Source: UBA11475 sp045593005 (GTDB taxonomy: Bacteria > Bacillota > Clostridia > Christensenellales > Borkfalkiaceae). Taken from it: a stretch of 6,823 nt of DNA. This document shows positions 1 to 5,292 of the stretch, in pieces. The notes under the pieces are model-generated. The model ran no database searches. It worked only from the letters and a program-made list of their open reading frames with translations, and was not told the origin of the DNA. The stretch is taken from NCBI GenBank assembly GCA_045593005.1, contig JAZNVV010000014.1, forward strand, positions 1 through 6,823, given 5' to 3'. The stretch's first letter is position 1. Each line of letters starts with the position of its first letter. A program made the translations under genes and the position numbers.

Positions 1-4
1 ATTA

Positions 5-48
5 TGGTATAGTTTTAATATGGAACGTATTTATCAAAATTGACCAAA
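5..48. repeat. Possible degenerate copy of the 44-base intergenic palindrome
   Basis: This stretch starts TGGT and ends TTGACCAAA. It shares the core AACGTAT with the copy at 1685-1728, and 15 bases separate that core from GACC in both. One extra base is needed in the left half to align them. The hairpin is weak: TGGT pairs with ACCA and TTTT with AAAA around mismatches. It could be a decayed family member or a chance match in AT-rich DNA. No gene is supportable in 1-131; the rest of that gap holds only the glnA terminator. Confidence 0.3.
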
Positions 49-90
49 TAATTTTGTTCTGTTATATAAATACCTATTTAATATTTGTTT

Positions 91-127
91 AAATAAAAAA
101 CGTCCCCTCCATTAAAGAGGGGACGTT
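91..127 (-). terminator. Intrinsic terminator of glnA
   Basis: AACGTCCCCTC (99-109) and GAGGGGACGTT (117-127) form a perfect 11-bp GC-containing stem with a 7-base loop. Read on the minus strand, the stem is followed at once by TTTTTTATTT. It begins 5 bases beyond the glnA stop codon, so it is a textbook Rho-independent terminator for that gene. The plus-strand side has no comparable T run, so termination is probably one-way. Confidence 0.93.
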
Positions 128-131
128 AATT

Positions 132-1556
132 TTATAAGTTGTAATATTTATCAAATTCAGCAGGATGTGGAATTTTAGAAAGTTCACTACATTCATTACG
201 TTTTGTTTTGATAAAGTTCTTCAAAAGTTCTTCAGGGAATACTCCACCAACGGTTAAGTAGTCGTGATCTTGTTCAAGGGCATCAAGCGCTTGGTCTAAA
301 GAGGTAGGTAAGTGGTGGAGTTTAGCCTTTTCTTCATCACTTAAGTGATATAAGTTCATATCGTATGGACCCCAACCGTTTGCGTGTGGATCAATTTTAT
401 TCTTAATACCGTCAAGTCCAGCCATTAATATTGCTGCATAGCAGAAGTATGGGTTACACGTAGCATCTGGGTTACGAAGTTCAAAACGACGTTTTTCAGG
501 TGCTTTTGCGTATGCAGGGATACGAATAACTGCACTACGGTTAGACGTTGCATAACCAACTGTTACAGGTGCTTCAAATCCTGGAACAAGTCTTTTAAAT
601 GAGTTTGTACTTGGGTTTGTGATAGCGCAAAGTGATGCAATATGTTTTAATAAACCACCCATAAAATAATGAGCGTCTTTACTTAATCTTGCATAGCCGT
701 TATCGTCTGAAAAAACAGGCTTTCCATCTTTAAGTAAAAGCATATGTACGTGCATGCCACTACCTGCTTCACCATAGATAGGTTTTGGCATAAACGTTGC
801 GCTTTTACCATATTTTAGCGCTGTATTGTGAATAATATATTTAATCATCATAGTAGCGTCAGCCATCTTTGACATTTGACCTAACTGTGGTTCAATTTCA
901 AATTGACCAGATGCGGCAACTTCAGGGTGATGATAATTGATTTCAATACCAGCGTCTTTCATATGTAAACACATTTCACTACGGCATTCATATGAAGTAT
1001 CAAAAGGTTTAGCCGTATGATATGCTTTTTGTTTAGGAACTATTACACCTTTACCTTCAGTTGCGCTGTTCCAGTAAGATTGACGGGCATCAAGTGCTAC
1101 GCCTATGCTGTTTGGCTGAACTTCCCAACCGATTTGGTCAAAAAGATAAAATTCAAATTCAGGCAAAATAAGCATTGTATCTGCAATGCCTAAATCCTTC
1201 ATATATTTTTCAGCGGCAAGAACAATATTTCTTGGATATTGTGCAAGTGGACGGTTTTCAGGGTTAGCAATAATCATTGCATTACCCGTCATTGAAAGAG
1301 TTGCTATTTCACAAAACGGGTCAATAATGGCTGTATCAGGGTCAGGTATAAATACCATATCACTTTTTTCAACAACAGCATAACCGTAATTTGACGCGTC
1401 AAATCCGATACCACTTTTCATTGTATCTTCAGAAAAGTTTTCAGCAGGAATTGTAACGTGTCTAAATTGACCGTTAATATCAACCATTTTAAAATCAATC
1501 ATTTTAATGTCATTTTCTTTTATCATAGATAAAACGTCTTTAATTGTCTTTGGCAT
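132..1556 (-). CDS. glnA: Type I glutamine synthetase (GSI-beta-like)
   Basis: Cytosolic dodecameric enzyme that makes glutamine from glutamate, ammonia and ATP; it is the main entry of ammonium into metabolism. The 474-residue product has the family signatures in order: GFDAS around Asp53, PEFEF with metal ligands Glu133 and Glu135, HHPEVAASGQFE with Glu212 and Glu220, GSGMHVH around His269/His271, NPSTNS at 314-319, and the flap glutamate Glu328 in VPGFEAP. Its length, an insert near 152-182 (YWNSATEGKG) and the C-terminal block NLYHLSDEE resemble GSI-beta (E. coli type) rather than the roughly 444-residue GSI-alpha of Bacillus. Tyr403 aligns with the adenylylated tyrosine of E. coli (NLYDLPPEE), but whether it is modified here is unknown. 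The ATG start is supported by AAGGAG six bases upstream. It is monocistronic, with its own promoter and terminator. The leader is only about 24 bases, too short for a riboswitch, and I see no clear GlnR operator. Confidence 0.98.
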   Translation of the reverse strand: MPKTIKDVLSMIKENDIKMIDFKMVDINGQFRHVTIPAENFSEDTMKSGIGFDASNYGYAVVEKSDMVFIPDPDTAIIDPFCEIATLSMTGNAMIIANPENRPLAQYPRNIVLAAEKYMKDLGIADTMLILPEFEFYLFDQIGWEVQPNSIGVALDARQSYWNSATEGKGVIVPKQKAYHTAKPFDTSYECRSEMCLHMKDAGIEINYHHPEVAASGQFEIEPQLGQMSKMADATMMIKYIIHNTALKYGKSATFMPKPIYGEAGSGMHVHMLLLKDGKPVFSDDNGYARLSKDAHYFMGGLLKHIASLCAITNPSTNSFKRLVPGFEAPVTVGYATSNRSAVIRIPAYAKAPEKRRFELRNPDATCNPYFCYAAILMAGLDGIKNKIDPHANGWGPYDMNLYHLSDEEKAKLHHLPTSLDQALDALEQDHDYLTVGGVFPEELLKNFIKTKRNECSELSKIPHPAEFDKYYNL

Positions 1557-1586
1557 AAATTGCTCCTTAATTAAAATATCTTTAAA

Positions 1587-1615
1587 ATTATAACAATATT
1601 TTTTATAATAGTCAA
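1587..1615 (-). promoter_or_regulatory. Sigma-A-type promoter of glnA
   Basis: On the minus strand, TTGACT (1610-1615) is followed by a 17-base spacer and a perfect TATAAT (1587-1592). The upstream TG of an extended -10 element is also present (TGTTATAAT). The predicted transcript would start near 1580, giving a leader of about 24 bases that contains the AAGGAG ribosome binding site at 1563-1568. The match is strong enough to predict high constitutive expression. No regulator site was recognised. Confidence 0.88.
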
Positions 1616-1670
1616 ATTATAGAAATAAATATCTAAAAATTATTAAAATAAAATTTACAGTTAAGTTTTT

Positions 1671-1725
1671 TAAAAATAATAAAATGGTCATATTTGACGG
1701 GTAACGTATGCCCGAAATATGACCA
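1671..1725 (-). terminator. Probable terminator of the NUDIX gene, formed by the 44-base repeat
   Basis: On the minus strand the NUDIX stop codon is followed within 8 bases by an 11-bp perfect stem (1715-1725 with 1685-1695). A 4-bp GC stem lies inside it (1711-1714 with 1698-1701). The tract after it reads TTTTATTATTTTTA. The stem base is AT-containing and the T run is interrupted, so termination is plausible but not certain. The hairpin is one copy of the dispersed repeat annotated at 1685-1728. Confidence 0.5.
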
Positions 1726-1728
1726 AAA
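1685..1728. repeat. 44-base intergenic palindromic repeat, copy A
   Basis: TGGTCATATTT (1685-1695) is the exact reverse complement of AAATATGACCA (1715-1725). Inside, CGGG (1698-1701) pairs with CCCG (1711-1714) around the loop TAACGTATG, leaving a GA bulge. Aligned without gaps, 30 of 44 positions match the copy at 5240-5283. It fills the end of the gap between glnA and the NUDIX gene. The rest of that gap (1616-1684) is AT-rich with nothing recognisable. Confidence 0.75.
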
Positions 1729-1732
1729 TACA

Positions 1733-2188
1733 TTAAAATTCAACTTTATAAGATTTGAGCGTGTCTCCAACATAATTTAGTTGAACTTTGAAAAATCGAC
1801 GTTCCTTGTTTAATAAGTCCAAAAAAATTTTATCACCCTCCCATAAATTCAACTGGTATATTTTATTTTTATCCACCCAACAAAGTTCACCCTCGTTACA
1901 GTTATAATTAATATTACCTGTAAAATTTTTAGCAGTAAATAGGTGCATAATTTCCGTACCGTAAATATTTGAGTTAAAAGTAATTATTCCACGATATTCT
2001 GGGCTTATGATAGTTAAACCTGTTTCTTCTTTTACTTCACGAATAACGCATTCAATCGTTGTTTCTTCACTATCAATTTTGCCACCTATTCCTATCCATT
2101 TATCTTTGTTTATATCGTTTAATTTTTTAGTTCTATGTAGCATTAAATATTTTTCGTCTTTTTCAATATAACATAAAGTAGTATTCAT
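1733..2188 (-). CDS. NUDIX hydrolase, 8-oxo-dGTP diphosphatase-like
   Basis: The product is 151 residues. It contains a perfect Nudix box (G-x5-E-x7-REU-x-EE-x-GU) at residues 36-58, ending REVKEETGL; Glu51, Glu54 and Glu55 are the expected metal-binding residues. Such enzymes split nucleoside diphosphates linked to another group. The N-terminus (MNTTLCYIEKD), the KDKWIGIGGK lead-in and the LWEGDKIFLDLL segment match the pattern of small clostridial proteins annotated as 8-oxo-dGTP diphosphatases (MutT-like sanitation of oxidised nucleotides). The substrate cannot be proven from sequence. I chose the ATG at 2188 because AGAAGGA sits 8 bases before it. An in-frame ATG at 2209 would add seven residues (MVRRIYV) and bury that site in coding sequence. 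No convincing promoter was found; the best is TTGTAC-17-TATATT (2239-2267), overlapping the hairpin at 2253-2280. The 44-base repeat follows the stop codon. Confidence 0.92.
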   Translation of the reverse strand: MNTTLCYIEKDEKYLMLHRTKKLNDINKDKWIGIGGKIDSEETTIECVIREVKEETGLTIISPEYRGIITFNSNIYGTEIMHLFTAKNFTGNINYNCNEGELCWVDKNKIYQLNLWEGDKIFLDLLNKERRFFKVQLNYVGDTLKSYKVEF

Positions 2189-2196
2189 AACGTAAA

Positions 2197-2203
2197 TCCT
2201 TCT
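2197..2203 (-). promoter_or_regulatory. Ribosome binding site that fixes the NUDIX start
   Basis: The minus strand reads AGAAGGA here, 8 bases before the ATG at 2188. The alternative ATG at 2209 lies upstream of this site and has no comparable Shine-Dalgarno sequence. The shorter protein also begins where related proteins begin. Confidence 0.8.
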
Positions 2204-2240
2204 TACCATTTAATAATCGGTTATAAAAACGTCTACAATA

Positions 2241-2280
2241 TAAATTAAAAATAAAAGCTGTACAAATTTGTACAACCTTT
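2241..2280 (-). terminator. Hairpin with T-rich tail around a perfect 16-base palindrome
   Basis: TGTACAAATTTGTACA (2259-2274) is a perfect palindrome. As minus-strand RNA the stem extends by six more pairs, two of them G-U, giving a 12-bp stem (2253-2264 with 2269-2280) and an AATT loop. The tail is TTTTATTTTTAA. The G-U pairs become A-C mismatches on the plus strand, so the RNA fold favours minus-strand transcription. The palindrome could instead be an operator for the NUDIX gene, as it lies about 70 bases upstream of its start. Confidence 0.5.
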
Positions 2281-2282
2281 TT

Positions 2283-2390
2283 TGGAGCGAACTTGAGCGG
2301 ACTCGTAAGGAACGAAGTGACGGAGTAGCGATTGCTACCGTAGGTCAATCGAGTCACCGTCCGACCTAAGTTACGAAAGTAACGGTCGGC
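2283..2390. other. Structured GC-richer island of unknown function
   Basis: About 108 bases carry no credible gene but are dense in inverted repeats: GTGAC 2317/GTCAC 2353, GTAGC 2325/GCTAC 2334, CGATTG 2329/CAATCG 2346, TAGGTC 2341/GACCTA 2363, CCGACC 2361/GGTCGG 2384 and GTTAC 2370/GTAAC 2379. Several overlap, so they cannot all form at once. The strongest is CCGACC-TAA-GTTAC-GAAA-GTAAC-GGTCGG, which has a GNRA-type GAAA loop when read on the plus strand. Base composition is visibly richer in GC than the flanks. It lies between the tRNA terminator and the hairpin at 2253-2280. It could be a dispersed repeat, a small RNA or a decayed tRNA-linked element. I do not recognise it. Confidence 0.55.
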
Positions 2391-2400
2391 AGATAAATGT

Positions 2401-2434
2401 AAATAAAAACAGCCGTAAAATAAACTACGACTGT
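2401..2434 (-). terminator. Intrinsic terminator after tRNA-Thr
   Basis: On the minus strand ACAGTCGTA (2426-2434) pairs with TACGGCTGT (2409-2417) through nine pairs, one of them G-U, around an 8-base loop. TTTTATTT follows. It starts four bases after the CCA end of the tRNA, so it very likely ends the tRNA transcript. Confidence 0.8.
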
Positions 2435-2438
2435 TATG

Positions 2439-2514
2439 TGGAGCTACTAGGCGGACTCGAACCGCCGACCTGCTGATTACGAATCAGCTGCTCTACCGAC
2501 TGAGCCATAGTAGC
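2439..2514 (-). tRNA. tRNA-Thr (anticodon CGT)
   Basis: Full 76-base cloverleaf with an encoded CCA end. On the minus strand the acceptor GCTACTA pairs with TAGTAGC. The D stem is GCTC/GAGC around a GG-containing loop. The anticodon stem is GCTGA/TCAGC with loop TTCGTAA (anticodon at 2479-2481). The T arm is GGCGG/CCGCC with loop TTCGAGT. Position 73 is T, followed by CCA. Anticodon CGU reads the threonine codon ACG, which the neighbouring genes use. The 5' end is only 17 bases beyond the phosphodiesterase stop codon and no clear separate promoter is visible, so it may be transcribed with that gene and released by RNase P. Confidence 0.97.
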
Positions 2515-2532
2515 ATTTGCCAAAAGGCAAAT
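2515..2532 (-). other. Small stem-loop joining the phosphodiesterase stop codon to tRNA-Thr
   Basis: ATTTGCC (2515-2521) and GGCAAAT (2526-2532) form a perfect 7-bp inverted repeat with a 4-base loop. It fills the whole 17-base gap and takes in the last base of the stop codon. No T tract follows in the direction of transcription because the tRNA begins at once, so it is not a terminator. It may shield the mRNA 3' end after RNase P cleavage or assist processing. Confidence 0.5.
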
Positions 2533-3251
2533 TATTTATTTAATTCAAACCCCTCATAAATAACGTTATCTACAAAGGATTTGATTTTATCATAATTGAT
2601 TTGTGTTGTAAGCGTCCAAGCGAGCGTAGCATATTTCTTTGTTAAAGATTTTTTTATAGGGTAATCTCTATAATCAATGCTAACAAAATCGGGTTTTGCT
2701 AAAAAATTAAGTGGCATTTTTGAAACGACAAACTTTTCTAATTTAGTAGCGCCACTAGCATCTGATGTTGATAATATACCACGAATGACCGTTTTGTCAA
2801 GTTTTTTTAACCTAATAATATATCTTGGGTCAAAAGATTGTATTGCAAAATCAACATTATAGTTTGATAAACGTTCTAAAATCTTTTCAACAATACCGTC
2901 ATACGGTTGTTTTTTAATTTCTATTAAAAGTGGAGAACGTCCTTGTGCGATAGATAAAACTTCATCAAAAGTAGGAATTGTTTCCTCTGTGTTTGAAAGT
3001 TTTAACTTTTTGAGTTCATCAAGTGTATAATCCCAAACGTAACCATCAATACCCGTCATTCTTTTAAGAGTGGTATCGTGAAAAGATACAAGATGTCTAT
3101 CTTTTGTTAAATAAAGGTCGATTTCAATAGGGATGTTATTTTTAGCAGCAAGTTCATACGCCGTCAATGAATTTTCAACAACAGAGTTGCCCCATAAACC
3201 TCTATGTGCAATAGGTTTAGTTTTTAACCAATGGTCGTTAGGAATTCTCAT
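2532..3251 (-). CDS. Glycerophosphodiester phosphodiesterase family protein
   Basis: Predicted TIM-barrel enzyme that cleaves glycerophosphodiesters (from phospholipid turnover) to glycerol 3-phosphate and an alcohol. Counted from the chosen ATG, the family residues are in order: HRG at 16-18, EN at 26-27, the ExD metal pair Glu43/Asp45, HD at 58-59, ExK at 111-113 and QSF at 138-140; a C-terminal AWT and the FEG near the end are also typical. At 239 residues it is the usual length for the short cytosolic form, and no signal peptide or membrane segment is visible. A GTG at 3263 would add four residues, but the predicted transcript starts near 3267, leaving almost no leader. The ATG at 3251 has GGGG six bases upstream. 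All catalytic residues seem present; the exact substrate is not deducible. The start faces lepA divergently, and tRNA-Thr follows at once. Confidence 0.93.
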   Translation of the reverse strand: MRIPNDHWLKTKPIAHRGLWGNSVVENSLTAYELAAKNNIPIEIDLYLTKDRHLVSFHDTTLKRMTGIDGYVWDYTLDELKKLKLSNTEETIPTFDEVLSIAQGRSPLLIEIKKQPYDGIVEKILERLSNYNVDFAIQSFDPRYIIRLKKLDKTVIRGILSTSDASGATKLEKFVVSKMPLNFLAKPDFVSIDYRDYPIKKSLTKKYATLAWTLTTQINYDKIKSFVDNVIYEGFELNK

Positions 3252-3257
3252 ATTCAA

Positions 3258-3261
3258 CCCC
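3258..3261 (-). promoter_or_regulatory. Likely ribosome binding site deciding the phosphodiesterase start
   Basis: The minus strand reads GTGGGGTTGAATATG. The GGGG lies six bases before the ATG at 3251 and is the only purine-G block at a suitable distance. The GTG at 3263 overlaps this block and has just a weak AGAA upstream. The site is non-canonical, so the choice is favoured but not certain. Confidence 0.5.
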
Positions 3262-3273
3262 ACAAGTGTTTAT

Positions 3274-3302
3274 ATTCTACAACATTTTAAAAATAAAATC
3301 AA
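3274..3302 (-). promoter_or_regulatory. Sigma-A-type promoter of the phosphodiesterase gene
   Basis: On the minus strand TTGATT (3297-3302) is separated by 17 bases from TAGAAT (3274-3279). These match consensus at 4 of 6 and 5 of 6 positions. Transcription would begin near 3267, giving a 16-base leader before the ATG at 3251. It may also drive tRNA-Thr. Confidence 0.65.
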
Positions 3303-3363
3303 GCGATAATATCTACTTTTATTTAATTTTTAATAAAATATCAATATAATTAATTGTACATAC

Positions 3364-3392
3364 TTGCAAAAAAATAAATTATAGATTAAAAT
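3364..3392 (+). promoter_or_regulatory. Possible promoter of the lepA-hemW operon
   Basis: TTGCAA (3364-3369), a 17-base spacer and TAAAAT (3387-3392) form an acceptable sigma-A-type promoter. A better -10 hexamer, TATAAT, sits at 3392-3397 but would need a 22-base spacer from the same -35. The gap between the divergent genes (3264-3423) is very AT-rich, so which one is used is unclear. The lepA ribosome binding site AAAGGA is at 3413-3418. Confidence 0.42.
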
Positions 3393-3423
3393 ATAATAGA
3401 TTATAAAAGAGTAAAGGAATTTT

Positions 3424-5238
3424 ATGGCAAAAAAAGCAGATTCAAATATAAGAAATTTTTGTATTATTGCGCATATTGACCACGGAAAGTCAACCCTTGC
3501 AGATAGACTTATCGAAATGACTGGTCAGGTAAGCAAACGTGATATGGAAGACCAGTTGCTTGACAATATGGATTTAGAGCGTGAACGTGGCATTACCATT
3601 AAGTTGACTCCTGTAAGAATGTTTTATACGGCAAAAGATGGCAAAGAATACGTCCTTAACTTGATTGATACGCCTGGTCACGTTGACTTTACTTATGAAG
3701 TTTCCCGTTCGTTAGCCGCGTGTGAAGGCGCTATTTTAGTTGTTGACGCATCACAAGGGGTGGAGGCGCAAACGCTTGCAAACGTATATCTTGCTATTGA
3801 AAACGATCTTACAGTATTACCGGTTATAAATAAAATTGATTTACCGTCGGCACGTCCTGACGAAGTAAAGAGTGAAATTGAAGAAGTAATAGGTTTAGAC
3901 ACCGAAGGCGCACCGTTAATTTCAGCAAAAACAGGTCTTAATATTCAAGACGTGTTGGAAGCCATTATTAACAACGTTCCTGCACCTGAAGGGGATAGTG
4001 ACGAACCACTTAAAGCGCTTATTTTCGATAGTTATTATGACAACTTTAAAGGCGTTATATGTTTTGTTAGAATAATGCAAGGTAGCGTTAAAGTTGGTAC
4101 GAAGATTAAAACTTTTATGTCGGACAAGACTTTCGACGTTACAGAAGTTGGTGTTTTTAGCCCAAAGCTTTTCCCTAAAGACGAATTGCGCGCTGGGGAA
4201 GTCGGATATATTTCAGCAAGTATAAAAGATATTCAAGACACACACGTTGGTGATACGATTACCGACGTCAATAACCCTGCCAAAGAGCCTTTACCTGGCT
4301 ATAAAGAGGCGTTGCCAGTAGTTTTTAGTGGAATTTATCCGTTAGACGGATCAAAATTTAACGATCTTAAAGACGCCCTTATGAAACTAAAATTAAATGA
4401 CGCTGCGTTAGAATATGAAGCAGATAATTCACAAGCGTTGGGTTTTGGTTTTAGATGTGGCTTTTTAGGCTTACTTCATATGGAAATAATTCAAGAAAGA
4501 ATTGAAAGAGAATTCAACCTTGATATTGTTACGACAGCACCGTCGGTTTCATATAAAGTCTTTAAGACGGACGGCACAATGATTACCGTAAACAACCCAA
4601 CTCATTTGCCACCTGTAAGCGAAATAGAGCATATGGAAGAACCTGTTATAGAGGCCAGAATATATACTCCACCTGAATTTGTCGGTCCTATTATGGAATT
4701 GTGTCAAAATAAGCGTGGTATATATGAAAATATGACCTATCTAGACAAAACTAGGGTTGAACTTAAATATACTTTACCACTTAACGAAATAGTATACGAC
4801 TTTTTTGACACCTTAAAGTCTAGGACAAGGGGTTATGCCTCGTTCGACTATGAAATAAGTGGTTATCAGGAAAGCAAACTTGTAAAACTTGATATTATGC
4901 TTAACGGCGAAATTTGTGACGCATTAAGTTCTATCGTTCATACCGACAAAGCTTACGAGCGTGGTAGAGCGATGGCTGAAAGACTTAAAGAAGTTATTCC
5001 AAGACAAATGTTTGAGATACCCGTTCAAGCGTGTGTCGGTGGTAAAATTATCGCTAGAGAAACTGTTAAAGCGTATAGAAAAGACGTTCTTGCAAAGTGT
5101 TATGGTGGTGACGTAACACGTAAAAAGAAACTACTTGAAAAGCAGAAAGAAGGCAAAAAGAAGATGAGGCAATTCGGTTCGGTTGAAATCCCGGGCGAAG
5201 CCTTTATAAGTATTCTAAAAACAGATACAGATAATTAA
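3424..5238 (+). CDS. lepA: Elongation factor 4 (LepA) GTPase
   Basis: Translational GTPase, 604 residues, the usual family length. It acts on the ribosome; proposed roles are back-translocation of stalled ribosomes and assistance in initiation or 30S assembly. The GTPase domain shows AHIDHGKST (16-24), RGITI (55-59), DTPGH (82-86, with the catalytic-type His86), NKID (136-139) and SAK (167-169). Beta-barrel and EF-G-like alpha/beta domains follow (GFGFRCGFLGLLHMEI near 346-361). The LepA-specific C-terminal domain ends with the typical lysine-rich YGGDVTRKKKLLEKQKEGKK block and a GEAFISIL finish. EF-G domain IV is absent, as expected for LepA. The ATG is preceded by AAAGGA five bases upstream. 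hemW follows 54 bases later in the same direction with no T-tract terminator between, so the two are probably one operon, an arrangement common in Bacillota. No damage or odd residues were seen. Confidence 0.98.
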   Translation: MAKKADSNIRNFCIIAHIDHGKSTLADRLIEMTGQVSKRDMEDQLLDNMDLERERGITIKLTPVRMFYTAKDGKEYVLNLIDTPGHVDFTYEVSRSLAACEGAILVVDASQGVEAQTLANVYLAIENDLTVLPVINKIDLPSARPDEVKSEIEEVIGLDTEGAPLISAKTGLNIQDVLEAIINNVPAPEGDSDEPLKALIFDSYYDNFKGVICFVRIMQGSVKVGTKIKTFMSDKTFDVTEVGVFSPKLFPKDELRAGEVGYISASIKDIQDTHVGDTITDVNNPAKEPLPGYKEALPVVFSGIYPLDGSKFNDLKDALMKLKLNDAALEYEADNSQALGFGFRCGFLGLLHMEIIQERIEREFNLDIVTTAPSVSYKVFKTDGTMITVNNPTHLPPVSEIEHMEEPVIEARIYTPPEFVGPIMELCQNKRGIYENMTYLDKTRVELKYTLPLNEIVYDFFDTLKSRTRGYASFDYEISGYQESKLVKLDIMLNGEICDALSSIVHTDKAYERGRAMAERLKEVIPRQMFEIPVQACVGGKIIARETVKAYRKDVLAKCYGGDVTRKKKLLEKQKEGKKKMRQFGSVEIPGEAFISILKTDTDN

Positions 5239-5239
5239 A

Positions 5240-5283
5240 TGGTCAACTTTGACAATACCGTTATGGCTTAAATTTGACCAAAA
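5240..5283. repeat. 44-base intergenic palindromic repeat, copy B
   Basis: It starts one base after the lepA stop codon and ends against the hemW ribosome binding site, filling nearly the whole intergenic gap. TGGTCAA-C-TTT (5240-5250) pairs with AAATTTGACCA (5270-5280), with a single C/T mismatch. Weak inner pairing of CC (5258-5259) with GG (5265-5266) is possible. Compared with copy A, the T-A pair at stem position 7 is replaced by A-T (5246 with 5274), a compensatory change. There is no T tract on the plus strand, so it should let transcription pass into hemW. Confidence 0.75.
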
Positions 5284-5292
5284 GAGGTAATA

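Noticed and set aside
1186..1383. Plus-strand open frame inside glnA
   Set aside because: Antisense shadow of a fully conserved gene; no ribosome binding site or promoter.
1557..1684. Riboswitch or glutamine-responsive leader upstream of glnA
   Set aside because: The promoter lies only about 30 bases from the start codon, leaving a leader of about 24 bases, too short for a structured aptamer; no GlnR dyad was clear.
2163..2357. Minus-strand open frame of 64 codons overlapping the NUDIX start and the structured island
   Set aside because: It crosses a hairpin/terminator and the inverted-repeat island, lacks a ribosome binding site, overlaps the NUDIX start and has no recognisable protein pattern.
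2283..2360. Functional second tRNA in the structured island
   Set aside because: Despite a TCCA-like end, no 5' acceptor strand, anticodon arm or matching T stem can be placed at tRNA distances on the minus strand.
2677..2862. Plus-strand open frame inside the phosphodiesterase gene
   Set aside because: Antisense shadow of an intact enzyme gene with all family motifs.
3693..3902. Minus-strand open frame inside lepA
   Set aside because: Antisense shadow over the highly conserved GTPase domain.
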